From an uncultured Neomegalonema sp. (GTDB lineage Bacteria; Pseudomonadota; Alphaproteobacteria; Rhodobacterales; Rhodobacteraceae): DNA of 54,449 bases. The stretch's first letter is position 1. The number at the start of each line of letters is the position of its first letter. A model generated the notes under the pieces. That model was not told where the DNA came from, did no database searches, and saw only the letters and a list, made by a program, of their open reading frames with translations. The translations under genes were made by a program, and so were the position numbers. The stretch spans positions 1-54,449 of the forward strand of contig CALGNO010000183.1 in NCBI GenBank assembly GCA_937958625.1, written 5' to 3'. Below, in pieces: positions 26,038-34,487 of this stretch.

Positions 26038-27600
26038 CTATTTCAGGTCATCGGTCCCCAACGCATCGGTGGGCCGCGCCATCGCATAGCGGGTGACCCA
26101 GCACAGACGATCCTGCGCCCGCGTAATCGCGACATAGGCGAGCCGTTTCCACAGGGGCAGTCCGGCCTCGTCCCGGTTCGGGCGTGACGCGGCATAGAGG
26201 TCGGGGGCAAAGACCTGAACCGTCGGCCATTGCGAGCCTTGCGCCTTGTGGATCGTACAGGCGGCCCCGTGCAGGAAAGATGCGCCCATGCGCGCTGCGG
26301 TGGGGATGATCGGCTCTGCATCCTGCCGCTCGATCTGGATAATCGCCGCCACCGACAGGCGCGGGGCCTCGACACCATCGACATAAAGCCGCGCAAAGCC
26401 GGGTTTCTTGCCAGGGCCAAGATAGAAAGTCTGCGCGCCTTTCACGAGGCCCGCTTGCTCCAGCTCGATCCGTTTCTTGCGCTGGCGGGCGGGCAGTTCG
26501 GCGCCGTCGCAGATCAGCGGCTCACCGGGTGCCAGCATGGTCTCGCCGAGGCCGTAGGCGGTGCGAAAGGCCCAGATCAGGCGGATGCGGGTCGCATTGC
26601 GCCACACCAGCATCGGCGAGCGCGCCATCAGTTCCGGGTCCGCACGCGGTGCGATCACCACCCGCTCGTCGCGCTCGGCAGCCTCGCGGATCAGGCCCTC
26701 GAACCCTGCAAAATCCAGCTCTGGGTCCGCAAGGGCATAGGCCAAATCAATGATCGGATTGCCCGCCTCCTGCCGGAAAACCCGGCTGAGCATCGCCTTG
26801 GATTGATCGGGCAGCTTGTCGAAGGGCATCTCGCCCGACTCGCCGACGGGGGCAAGTTGCGCGGGATCGCCGAAGAGGATCAGCGTGCCAAAGACGGCGC
26901 GTAAATCGTCGAGCTGTTTCTGATCCAGCATCGACGCCTCGTCCACAAGGCCGATACCGACGGCATCGTCGCGCCGGGTCCAGCCGGTAATGAACTCCGA
27001 CCCGCGTACCCCCACAGTGGCCAGCGCCGCCGGAACCGATTCGACCTCGAGATAATATTCCAGCGCACGGTCGAGGGCCTCTTCGGTCAGCAGATCATGG
27101 GTCGGACGCTTGCCCTCGCCCTTATCGCGCAGCCATTCGGCGACCTTTTCGTATTCGGGATCGTAAACGGGGGTGTAGATAATCCGATGGATCGTGGTCG
27201 CCGCGACCCCGCGCTGGCGCAGGACGTTGGCGGCCTTGTTGGTGGGCGCAACGACGGCAAAGCTGCGCTTACCCGCGCGCTGGCCCTCTCCATCCGGGCC
27301 AATCTGCACCGCATCGGCATCGAGCAACGCCGTGGTCAGCATCGCCAGCAGTTGTGTCTTGCCTGACCCGGCCTTGCCCAGGACCGAAAAGACCCGGCCC
27401 TCTTTGTCGTCAATACTGCCGCGATCACCCAGGGCAGCGGTCGGCACCCCCGCAAGCGTAAGGCCCGCTTGGGCAATCAGCGCGGCGACACGGGTATAGG
27501 CGTCGTCCTGATCATCCGAAAGATCGACGGCAACGGCCCGCGGCAATGGATCATCGCCGGGCAGTCCAAGGCTCAATGCCGGTTCGGTCATGCCGGGCAT
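26038..27600 (-). CDS. RecD-like superfamily 1 DNA helicase
   Basis: The 520-residue product has the SF1 helicase motifs: GKAGSGKT at 75-82 (Walker A), VVAPTNKAANVLRQRG, GLVDEASMLD (Walker B), FGDPAQLAPVG (motif III), LSRVFRQ (motif IV) and the UvrD_C_2-type end with ACTIHKAQGSQW and VAITRAQDRL. This is an exonuclease V alpha-chain-like, stand-alone RecD-type helicase, not part of RecBCD, because no recB or recC is near. It probably unwinds DNA 5' to 3' in repair. A second in-frame ATG at 27591 is also possible. It sits beside the DUF4123 toxin cassette. Confidence 0.88.
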   Translation of the reverse strand: MPGMTEPALSLGLPGDDPLPRAVAVDLSDDQDDAYTRVAALIAQAGLTLAGVPTAALGDRGSIDDKEGRVFSVLGKAGSGKTQLLAMLTTALLDADAVQIGPDGEGQRAGKRSFAVVAPTNKAANVLRQRGVAATTIHRIIYTPVYDPEYEKVAEWLRDKGEGKRPTHDLLTEEALDRALEYYLEVESVPAALATVGVRGSEFITGWTRRDDAVGIGLVDEASMLDQKQLDDLRAVFGTLILFGDPAQLAPVGESGEMPFDKLPDQSKAMLSRVFRQEAGNPIIDLAYALADPELDFAGFEGLIREAAERDERVVIAPRADPELMARSPMLVWRNATRIRLIWAFRTAYGLGETMLAPGEPLICDGAELPARQRKKRIELEQAGLVKGAQTFYLGPGKKPGFARLYVDGVEAPRLSVAAIIQIERQDAEPIIPTAARMGASFLHGAACTIHKAQGSQWPTVQVFAPDLYAASRPNRDEAGLPLWKRLAYVAITRAQDRLCWVTRYAMARPTDALGTDDLK

Positions 27601-27675
27601 CCTATCGATGTTCGGTGCGCGTTCTTTTCATGAAATGCTGACAAAGGCAATGCTCGCACTGCCTACCGGCGAATT

Positions 27676-28101
27676 TCATGTACTAAAAAAAGGACGACGG
27701 CCAAAGACATATCGGGCGTCGCCGTCATCCTCTGTGTAGACCAAAGTGGCATCTTCAGAACGCCGATCCGGTGAGTAGGCGACAACGCCGTCGTTCATTT
27801 CCTCCGCCTCCGCGTCATAGAGGACGATGCTCTCGAGAGTTTGGGCCAGATTGAACAGCGTGTCTTCGAGTCCTCGAGAAAGATGTGACGCAACGTCGAT
27901 TTTCCATGACACGTCGCTCGCCATTAGCCTGTAGACGAAGGCATGGGCCGGGTTGTCGTCCCAACGAGAGGTATCGCCGTCTTCAAAAAAGATATTCGTT
28001 TTCGGAATATCGAATGCCTCTGCCAGAGCCGAGATCAGCGCAGGCCGCTCGCATCGCTCCTGCACAAACAAATCGTTTAAGGACTGTGGTCGTTTCGTCA
28101 T
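27676..28101 (-). CDS. Candidate immunity protein of the DUF4123-linked toxin
   Basis: The 141-residue product starts at the ATG at 28101, which overlaps the toxin stop by ATGA. An earlier GTG in frame is less likely. It is acidic (many Asp/Glu: FEDGDTSRWDDNP, YDAEAEEMNDG, YTEDDGDARY) with mixed alpha/beta prediction and no signal peptide. An acidic cytosolic protein coupled directly behind a very basic candidate toxin is the usual form of a cognate immunity protein that masks a nucleic-acid-binding face. I do not recognise the family. The frame ends inside an inverted repeat (CATGAAAT at 27629, ATTTCATG at 27673). Confidence 0.55.
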   Translation of the reverse strand: MTKRPQSLNDLFVQERCERPALISALAEAFDIPKTNIFFEDGDTSRWDDNPAHAFVYRLMASDVSWKIDVASHLSRGLEDTLFNLAQTLESIVLYDAEAEEMNDGVVAYSPDRRSEDATLVYTEDDGDARYVFGRRPFFST

Positions 28102-28721
28102 CTCGACCTGCACTTACGATACATCTGCTTAACCCGCTCGCGCTGCTCTGGCGTCAGATCACTGTTCATCCGATCCAGTTCGAATGCCGCCGCTTCCTCG
28201 CCGACCGAATTGAGGCGTGTCAGATACTTATGTTCGCCACGCGACAGGTTCACGATTCCAGGCCCTTCTTTCGGGAAAAGCGTTCCACCATGCTCGCCGT
28301 AAGTCCGGCCACTTTTTGCAATCCAAGTATCGCCGTCTTTGACGACTTTTCCGGCAATAATATCATCCAGCTCCTTATTCACTGATTTTGCGGCATCCGG
28401 ATCAATCATCGAGTTGTTCTTCTTTGACGGGGTATTTTTCGCCTTACAAGGATTGTGGCGGTTCGATTTCTTGCAGTTCTTACACGGCGTCTTTTTCCTG
28501 CGCCGCCATTTTTTATATTTGTCACGTCCCCATTTCCAGCCGCGCCTGATACCTTCGGCGGCAGCTTTACCGCCTTTTACCGCTCCGGCAACGACATAAG
28601 GTGCAGCCCGCTTGACCCCTTCGCGCGCCAAGGCACCGGCTATCGGAATAAGGGGACCAGGCACAGTATTAAGCGCCCATGCTATCGAATTGGCGTTGCA
28701 TTTCGAGCAGTGTGGCCTCAA
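28098..28721 (-). CDS. Candidate basic toxin (type VI effector cargo)
   Basis: The frame can start at TTG 28721, inside the DUF4123 gene, or at GTG 28667 just after it. Up to 207 residues result. The first part has hydrophobic/Gly-Ala stretches (GPLIPIAGALA, YVVAGAVKGGKAAAEG), then a strongly basic run (KYKKWRRRKK) and a Cys cluster PCKNCKKSNRHNPC that could bind zinc. The last 95 residues (GDTWIAKSGRTYGEHGGTLFPKEGPG, LSRGEHKYLTRL) resemble the compact tip domains of polymorphic nuclease toxins, though I cannot name the family. The first residues lack PAAR or VgrG domains. Order chaperone, toxin, immunity supports the call. Confidence 0.55.
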   Translation of the reverse strand: MRPHCSKCNANSIAWALNTVPGPLIPIAGALAREGVKRAAPYVVAGAVKGGKAAAEGIRRGWKWGRDKYKKWRRRKKTPCKNCKKSNRHNPCKAKNTPSKKNNSMIDPDAAKSVNKELDDIIAGKVVKDGDTWIAKSGRTYGEHGGTLFPKEGPGIVNLSRGEHKYLTRLNSVGEEAAAFELDRMNSDLTPEQRERVKQMYRKCRSR

Positions 28722-29577
28722 TCACCTCGTCAGGGGAGCCATCCGCACTTGCAACACTTTCCTGTAAGCCCGGTATAGTTGCCATCTCTCCATTGGTCAG
28801 CAAGCACAAACAGGCCCAGTGAAAATATGCTTCCTCAGAAACGAGTCCAAGGGCTTCGCCTGAATACTCGGAATTTCTTACAAGACGATACAGATCATCA
28901 TCGGAAAAATGCGCGGTGTAGTCAGGAAAGCTGTCCTCTAGACCTTCGATAACAGTATAGGTCGCTGCATCATCTGCGACTTCGGCAAGGGCTTCATAAT
29001 GTTGCAGATGCAGCCGCAGCATTCCGCGCGGTTGGCCAGGCAACCCTTCTGGCACATCAAATGTCCGCAAGCCGCCATACTCCGGCGCGTCCACGATCAC
29101 CGACCTCGCTCGCCCAAAGAACCTCGCGACCTGCTCCTCATAAAGGATCGGTAAGATCGACATCACCACATTCGGATCGGCATGGCGGAACAGAACGGTT
29201 TCGAACCCGGAACTGCGGGCATCCTCGTCGTCCTGATCAGGACGATCACGGGGGATTTCGACCATGTTAAGCCCCCGCAGGTGGCGATACATAGCCTCCG
29301 GTGCGTCCGGTTCGTCTGGCCAGACCCACCATACGCAAGCAGCTTCGTCGCCGATAATGCTGCGTACAACGGCGATGTCGTGGTCTTGGCGAATTGTCAC
29401 GAGATGAGGGCCAGACGCGATTGAGGGCGCGTCGATCTCATCGAGATAGAGTGGATCAAACCTCAAACGGGCCAGCGTCAACTCGTCTTGCAGATAGTCG
29501 CGCTTCGCCGCATCAATAACGGCGAAGAGACGCCCTGAAACTTTCGCCAGTGCTTCACCAAGTGGATCATTCAACAC
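28669..29577 (-). CDS. DUF4123 type VI effector chaperone/adaptor
   Basis: The 302-residue product starts with GTG and matches the DUF4123 pattern: GRLFAVIDAAKRD near the N terminus, and aromatic and leucine-rich blocks (VWWVWPDEPD, FRHADPNVVMSILPILYEEQVARFFGRARSVIVD). DUF4123 proteins (Tap-1/Tec) bind a particular effector and load it onto VgrG or PAAR at the tip of a type VI secretion machine. Here the gene overlaps the following candidate toxin, as expected for a dedicated chaperone. No VgrG, PAAR or other T6SS structural gene is in the window, so the machine would be encoded elsewhere. GC is lower than the flanks. Confidence 0.7.
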   Translation of the reverse strand: MLNDPLGEALAKVSGRLFAVIDAAKRDYLQDELTLARLRFDPLYLDEIDAPSIASGPHLVTIRQDHDIAVVRSIIGDEAACVWWVWPDEPDAPEAMYRHLRGLNMVEIPRDRPDQDDEDARSSGFETVLFRHADPNVVMSILPILYEEQVARFFGRARSVIVDAPEYGGLRTFDVPEGLPGQPRGMLRLHLQHYEALAEVADDAATYTVIEGLEDSFPDYTAHFSDDDLYRLVRNSEYSGEALGLVSEEAYFHWACLCLLTNGEMATIPGLQESVASADGSPDEVIEATLLEMQRQFDSMGA

Positions 29578-29644
29578 AACTGACGCATCCAGTACTCAAA
29601 AATACATCGCTTAATTGTACACAACCGCGATCTGAGGACAAGCG

Positions 29645-30661
29645 TCAAGCGGTACAGCTCCCCCCGCCCAGAACGCAGAACTTGGCGCAATGCTGGTGGT
29701 TCAGCTTGATCGGGCGCTCGGCCTCTTTAAGGGTCGCGCCCAGCTCGAATTCCTTGTCATAGGCCAGCAGGGTGCAAGCGAGGACCGCCGGTTTATCGGC
29801 CCCGCGCCGTTTCACGATCATGCGTGAGGTTGCGCACATCACGTCCTTCGGATCAAGTCCGAGTATTCCCCAGCAGGCCGTTGTAATCTCTGGAACTTCC
29901 GCCTTTTCATCCATCTCCGGGAACAGGATGCAGCGCGCAGGATCGAAGGCGTCGATAGGGACGCCTTCGCGGGCGAACATGGCGCGGTAACCCTCGCGCG
30001 ACTCGGCATCGGTCTCGCCCCAGCAAGTGCGCCCTGCTGCATCGAGGCGAAAGCCGTGCCCGGCCAGCCAGCGCACACCCTCCATCGCTTTTGCGAAAGA
30101 GCCTTTGCCGCGTTCGGTATCGTGCAGTTCATCGCTGTAATGATCGAGGGAGATGCGCAGGGTCAGCTTGTCGCCATAGCGGGCCAGCAGGTCGAGGAGG
30201 CCCTTCTGCACCCGTGGGCGCATCATCGGCTGCATCGCATTGGAAAGGATCAGAACTTTATAGCCGCGGGCCAGCGAAGCCTCGGCAATCGCTATCATTT
30301 CGGGGTTCATGAACGGCTCACCGCCCGTAAAGCCGATTTCCTCGACCGGCCAGCGCGCGGGCGCGGCGGCGCGGCGAGCCTCGATCTGCTCGAGGTAATC
30401 CGTCACCTCGGCCTCGGTGATATAAACCAACGCATCGTTGGTGGGGCTGGAGAGGATATAGCAGTTCTCGCACTCGATATTGCAGAGCGTGCCGGTGTTG
30501 AACCACAGGGTCTGAACCCCCGCGAGAGGAACCCGCGCCCGCCGCTCACCCTTGGCGGTGATGTCGGGATCGCTGAATTTTTTCGGCAGTGGCGCGGCCT
30601 CGTCGCCGGACTCGCTCGGCTGACGCGAAAGGGGCTCGCTTGGGTAGTCCATGAAACTCAA
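29645..30661 (-). CDS. Radical SAM protein with extra C-terminal cysteines
   Basis: The 338-residue product has the radical SAM cluster motif CNIECENC (CxxxCxxC), followed by the SAM-binding glycine motif TGGEPFMNPE and ISLDHYSDELHD. The C-terminal part has further cysteines (ACWGIL, MCATSRM, ACTLLAY, CAKFCVLGGGSC) that could hold a second iron-sulfur cluster, as in SPASM or twitch domains. Such enzymes often modify peptides or make cofactors. No small peptide substrate gene is obvious next to it. The call stays general. It is divergent from the GspL-like operon. Confidence 0.85.
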   Translation of the reverse strand: MSFMDYPSEPLSRQPSESGDEAAPLPKKFSDPDITAKGERRARVPLAGVQTLWFNTGTLCNIECENCYILSSPTNDALVYITEAEVTDYLEQIEARRAAAPARWPVEEIGFTGGEPFMNPEMIAIAEASLARGYKVLILSNAMQPMMRPRVQKGLLDLLARYGDKLTLRISLDHYSDELHDTERGKGSFAKAMEGVRWLAGHGFRLDAAGRTCWGETDAESREGYRAMFAREGVPIDAFDPARCILFPEMDEKAEVPEITTACWGILGLDPKDVMCATSRMIVKRRGADKPAVLACTLLAYDKEFELGATLKEAERPIKLNHQHCAKFCVLGGGSCTA

Positions 30662-30754
30662 TCTCCGCCGGATCTATCGATTTGCTCTAATCGGCTAAGG
30701 GCAGGTCGGCCAAGTGTCAACGATACCAGACATTTCTCACAATACTGTCAGGAC

Positions 30755-30796
30755 AAAAGCGCCCATTTCCGCAAGAAAAGCGCCGGTTTCCAAAAG
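30755..30796 (+). promoter_or_regulatory. Tandem 21-bp direct repeats upstream of the GspL-like operon
   Basis: Two adjacent 21-base units share AAAAGCGCC, TTTCC and AAG at fixed positions (17 of 21 bases identical). The repeat period is two helical turns, as for side-by-side binding of a regulator. TATTAT at 30803-30808 could be the -10 element, with no good -35, which fits an activator-dependent promoter reading into the operon at 30870. Confidence 0.45.
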
Positions 30797-30869
30797 AAAC
30801 GATATTATCTGGCGACAGCGCGCATCGTTCTGCATATATCGACTGACGTAACTCAGGCAGACCGGCAGC

Positions 30870-31892
30870 ATGGCGAAACAACGCGGATTTTTCTCCTGGT
30901 GGACAGGCGAGTTGCGGGAGGTGTTCTCGGGCCGTCCCGTTCCCGTCCATGCGCTCGTAATGTCGTCGCATGAAGTTGCCCTGATCGAAAAGGGCGTCGA
31001 AGCGCCGCTGGGCGTGGTCGATCTGCAAGGCGAAGACTGGCGCGAGCAAATCGAAGGGCTGCGCTCGCGTATTCTCGGGCGGCGCGGAAAAAATCCGATA
31101 GTCGAGGTCCAGCTACCGCCGGAACAAGTGCTGTTTACCCGAATCGTCGTCGGGACAGAGACATCGAATGCCTCCAAAGTCGCTGAACAAGTCGGGATCG
31201 TCAGTGGCCAGTCCGTCGATACGCTCAGCTATGACGTCGCCGCCAAACCCGATCCCGATGGCAGCGCCGTGGTCGCAATCGCACTGAATACGACCGTTGC
31301 CGAGGCGGCACGCTATGCCGATGCGTGGGGATTCGGTGCGGTACGGATCACCAGTATGGAGGCTCCAGCCGCCTTTCCTCGTGGTCCCGATTTCGATCAC
31401 CATGCGTCCCGCGCTGCCGGTTCGGTCTTGCCGAAAGTCGTGCTGGCGGCTGCAGCGGTGGCTGTTCTGCTCGCCGCCGTCGCGGGCGGGCGTATTCTTA
31501 GCCAGCGCGCCGACGTTACCGCGCAAGCGCAGGCCGATGCCGCCGCCCTGCCCGCTGCAACGGAAGACTTGCAGACCAAGCAACTCGAACTCGTCGAATT
31601 TGCCCATGCTGCCGCGACCGCAACCGACCTGCGCGACACAAGAATGCCGGTCTGGCGTATCCTGGCCGAAGCCGCGTCGATCATTCCGTCGGATACGATC
31701 ATAGACAATTTCGACTATCGCACGGGTCAGGTCACGTTGCGGGGCACCACCGCGTCGACCGTGGCGCTGGAGGAATCGCTGGACCGCTCGCCGGTTTTCA
31801 GCGCGCCCAGCCTGTCCGGCACCAGCCGATCCAGCACGGGACGCGCGAATTTCGTTATCGAGGCGACGATCGACGAACGGAACGTGCGATGA
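30870..31892 (+). CDS. GspL/PilN-like inner-membrane assembly protein
   Basis: The 340-residue product has an N-terminal actin-like (ASKHA) cytoplasmic domain fragment (VALIEKGVEAPLGVVDLQ, IVEVQLPPEQVLFTRIVVG), one membrane helix (about 187-210, LPKVVLAAAAVAVLLAAVAG), a coiled-coil-like stretch, and a periplasmic ferredoxin-like PilN/GspL_C domain (MPVWRILAEAASIIPSDTIIDNFDYRTGQVTLRG). GspL anchors the cytoplasmic ATPase GspE to the type II secretion inner-membrane platform. The N-terminal domain is shorter than in classic GspL. It overlaps the next gene by ATGA and leads a three-gene operon. Confidence 0.75.
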   Translation: MAKQRGFFSWWTGELREVFSGRPVPVHALVMSSHEVALIEKGVEAPLGVVDLQGEDWREQIEGLRSRILGRRGKNPIVEVQLPPEQVLFTRIVVGTETSNASKVAEQVGIVSGQSVDTLSYDVAAKPDPDGSAVVAIALNTTVAEAARYADAWGFGAVRITSMEAPAAFPRGPDFDHHASRAAGSVLPKVVLAAAAVAVLLAAVAGGRILSQRADVTAQAQADAAALPAATEDLQTKQLELVEFAHAAATATDLRDTRMPVWRILAEAASIIPSDTIIDNFDYRTGQVTLRGTTASTVALEESLDRSPVFSAPSLSGTSRSSTGRANFVIEATIDERNVR

Positions 31893-32440
31893 GTGCCGGG
31901 GGCCGCAGTCGCACGGCGGCAATCGTGTTGCTGCTCGGCGTCATTGCGGTTGCCTTGGCCGCGATGGTCGTGCCGATTGCCCTCTATTGGTCCAATACCG
32001 GCAAGGCCATCAACGAGGCTCGGGCAGCGATACAGCAGGCCGAGGAGAGGCAATCGTCAAGCCTTGCGGCGGATGACGCCCGGCAACGCTGGACACGCTT
32101 TGTCGGCACCCCTGCATCGCGGTTCGTGCTTGCGGATACCGATGAGGCCGCGGCTGACATACTGGAGGGACGTCTGGCGCGGCTGTTCAGCGAGTTGAAC
32201 GGCGACGCCGGGTCTATCGAGGTCGAGGCGAGCGAAGGCCCACGCGCCGGGGTCATTGCCCTGAAGGTCGAGGCCAGCGGCACGCTTGCCAAGTCGTCCC
32301 TTGGGTCATTTTTGACAGCGCTGGAGAGCGGCGAACAGGTCGTAATCCTCAGCCGATTTTCCGCGCGCAGCATAGACCGCAATCGTCTGCGCGTCAGCCT
32401 TGGTGGCACGGCATATCGTATGGGAGAGCCGGGAATATGA
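31889..32440 (+). CDS. GspM-like membrane protein
   Basis: The 183-residue product has one N-terminal membrane helix (AIVLLLGVIAVALAAMVVP), then a helical region (GKAINEARAAIQQAEERQ) and a small periplasmic alpha/beta domain (VIALKVEASGTLAKSSLGSFLTALESGEQVVILSRFSAR) typical of GspM/PilO. GspM binds GspL in the type II secretion platform. It overlaps the GspL-like gene upstream and the GspC-like gene downstream by ATGA each. Sequence similarity is low, so the call rests on topology, fold pattern and operon order. Confidence 0.7.
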   Translation: MSAGGRSRTAAIVLLLGVIAVALAAMVVPIALYWSNTGKAINEARAAIQQAEERQSSSLAADDARQRWTRFVGTPASRFVLADTDEAAADILEGRLARLFSELNGDAGSIEVEASEGPRAGVIALKVEASGTLAKSSLGSFLTALESGEQVVILSRFSARSIDRNRLRVSLGGTAYRMGEPGI

Positions 32441-33051
32441 AAAAGGACGCTTGGTATGCGGCACTCGCCGCCATTGGTCTGTGCGCGCTGACCGCTGGCT
32501 ATGGCGTGGTGTCGGCGAGCGACATTGCCGATCCCGGCCAAGACACGCGCCGTGCGCCGCTGAAGGCGTCTTTGCCGATGCCTCCCGCGCCGGATAGGGA
32601 CCGACCAACCGAAGCCGCCGCCGTGGCGATTCTGGAGGGACGCAACCCGTTTCTTCCGCGCGAGTCTGACGCAGAACTGGCGCGGCGGGGTCTCAACCTG
32701 CCGAAACTGGCACCCCCAGTTCGCTTTTCGCAGCCGGGAGATCGCACCACTGTAACCGCTGTAGACTCGCCATCGCGAACCGCCGCCGCCGCGCCGCCGC
32801 AACCGTCGCGGGCGGTCTCCGAGGCCCCGGTATCGCCCGCACCGGCCCCGCAAAGTCAGGGCAGCCTGACCCTACGCGGTGTCTTTCCATCCCCGAATGG
32901 CGGGCGAGCGCTGGTCGCCTTACCCGATGGCAAGGTCATGAGCGTTGGTGTCGGTGGGGTCGTCGGCGGCTGGCGCGTGCTTGGCATCGAGCAAGGCGCA
33001 ATCCGCATCGGGCGCGGCCAGCGCAAGATCCTGCTCTCGATGCCACGCTGA
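32437..33051 (+). CDS. GspC/PilP-like protein
   Basis: The 204-residue product has an N-terminal membrane helix (about 7-25), a Pro/Ala-rich linker (PSRAVSEAPVSPAPAPQSQ) and a small C-terminal beta domain (LTLRGVFPSPNGGRALVALPDGKVMSVGVGG, WRVLGIEQGAIRI). This is the layout of the GspC homology region or PilP, which joins the inner platform to the outer-membrane secretin. No secretin, pseudopilin or ATPase gene follows; the operon ends and mgtE converges 7 bases beyond the stop. Confidence 0.65.
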   Translation: MKKDAWYAALAAIGLCALTAGYGVVSASDIADPGQDTRRAPLKASLPMPPAPDRDRPTEAAAVAILEGRNPFLPRESDAELARRGLNLPKLAPPVRFSQPGDRTTVTAVDSPSRTAAAAPPQPSRAVSEAPVSPAPAPQSQGSLTLRGVFPSPNGGRALVALPDGKVMSVGVGGVVGGWRVLGIEQGAIRIGRGQRKILLSMPR

Positions 33052-33058
33052 GGAAACA

Positions 33059-34444
33059 TCAAAGCAGTACAATCGCCGCCAGCCCCAGAAACGCAAAGAA
33101 ACCAACCACATCGGTCACCGTTGTCACAAAAACGGCAGATGCCAGCGCAGGATCGGCCCCTATTTTCTCCAGCCCGATCGGGATCAGAATACCCGCCAAC
33201 GCGGCGACGAGCATATTGACGATCATCGCAACGCCGAGCACGACCCCAAGACCCGGATCGCCGTACCACAACCACGTCGCCACCCCCATGACGACGCCGA
33301 AGACGATGCCGTTGACGATCCCCACGAGGCACTCGCGAGAAATAATCCGCCAAGCGTTCGTCGAGGTAATGTCCTTCGTTGCGAGGGCGCGCACGGCCAC
33401 GGTCAGCGTCTGGGTTCCGGCATTGCCGCCCATCGACGCAACGATGGTCATCAGCACCGCGAGCGCGACGATCTGCTCTATGACCATGTCGAACTGCGCG
33501 ATGATCACCGACGCGATAATGGCGGTCGCGAGGTTCACCGCGAGCCACGGAAGGCGCTGTTTGGCGATTTCCGAGACGGTATCCGACAAGTCCTCATCGC
33601 CCACACCGCCGAGGCGCATCAGATCTTCTTCGCTCTCCTCGTCCAGCACTTGCATGGCGTCGTCAATCGTGATGACCCCGGCAAGCCGCCCGGTTTCATC
33701 CAGCACCGGGGCGGAGACGAGGTGGTACTGGTTAAAGGCGTAGGCAACGTCTTCCTGGGGCTGTTCGACCTTAAAGCTGCGGTAATCGCGGTCCATCAAC
33801 CCGTCCAGAGTCGCCGGACGCTTTGCCCCCATGATCTTCGACAGGGCAATCGTGCCCATGGGCCGGTGGCTGGGGTCGACCACGATGATCTCGTAGAAGT
33901 CTTCGGGCAGGTCATCGCGCGCACGCATCATGTCTATGGTCTGGCCCACGGTCCAGAAAGCCGGGGCCGCGACAAGCTCCCGTTGCATCATGCGTCCAGC
34001 GGAATAGTCCGGGTAATCAAGCGACCGCTGGATAGCGACCCGGTCCGCAATCGGCAGGGCATCCAGAACCTCGCGCTTTCGCGCATCGTCCATATCCTCA
34101 AGCAGATAGACGGCATCGTCGGTATCCAGATCACCGACGACCTCGGCCAGAAAATCGTCATCCAGGGCTTCGACCACATCATCGCGGACGCCCTCTTCCA
34201 ATTCGGCAAGAATGTCGGTCGGCAGATCATCGCCCGCCAGTTCGACAAAGGCTTTGCGGTCTTCGGGGGGCAGTTGCTCCAGCAGATCGGCGATGTCGGC
34301 GGGGTGAACATCTTCGATAGAGGCGAGCAGGACAGCCCGGTCTGAGTCGCCTAACGCTCCAACGACCCGGCGGACAGTATCCGGCGAAACCGCGAGGTCG
34401 TTTTCATCGTCGGTCGGGGTCGATTGTGGGTCACTGGATGCCAT
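33059..34444 (-). CDS. mgtE: Magnesium transporter MgtE
   Basis: MgtE is a homodimeric magnesium channel gated by intracellular magnesium. The 461-residue product has the family's three parts: an N domain (HPADIADLLEQLPPEDRKAFVELAG), a pair of CBS domains (about 145-265, MIVVDPSHRPMGTIALSKIM-like and VLDETGRLAGVITIDDAMQVL) and five membrane helices containing GGNAGTQTL and GIVFGVVMG, where the acidic pore residues lie. Length fits (about 450). It follows the DUF2244 gene by 43 bases on the same strand. Confidence 0.94.
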   Translation of the reverse strand: MASSDPQSTPTDDENDLAVSPDTVRRVVGALGDSDRAVLLASIEDVHPADIADLLEQLPPEDRKAFVELAGDDLPTDILAELEEGVRDDVVEALDDDFLAEVVGDLDTDDAVYLLEDMDDARKREVLDALPIADRVAIQRSLDYPDYSAGRMMQRELVAAPAFWTVGQTIDMMRARDDLPEDFYEIIVVDPSHRPMGTIALSKIMGAKRPATLDGLMDRDYRSFKVEQPQEDVAYAFNQYHLVSAPVLDETGRLAGVITIDDAMQVLDEESEEDLMRLGGVGDEDLSDTVSEIAKQRLPWLAVNLATAIIASVIIAQFDMVIEQIVALAVLMTIVASMGGNAGTQTLTVAVRALATKDITSTNAWRIISRECLVGIVNGIVFGVVMGVATWLWYGDPGLGVVLGVAMIVNMLVAALAGILIPIGLEKIGADPALASAVFVTTVTDVVGFFAFLGLAAIVLL

Positions 34445-34487
34445 GCCGTCGATGTAGCCCGCGATAACGGGTGCGGCAACTAGTCCT

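Noticed and set aside
27601-30661. Prophage or integrative element carrying the toxin cassette
   Set aside because: No integrase, att repeat, tRNA or phage gene was seen at either side. Only lower GC sets the cassette apart.
32945-34345. Plus-strand open frame of 466 codons opposite mgtE
   Set aside because: Shadow of MgtE; its low-complexity His/Arg/Asp-rich product is not protein-like.
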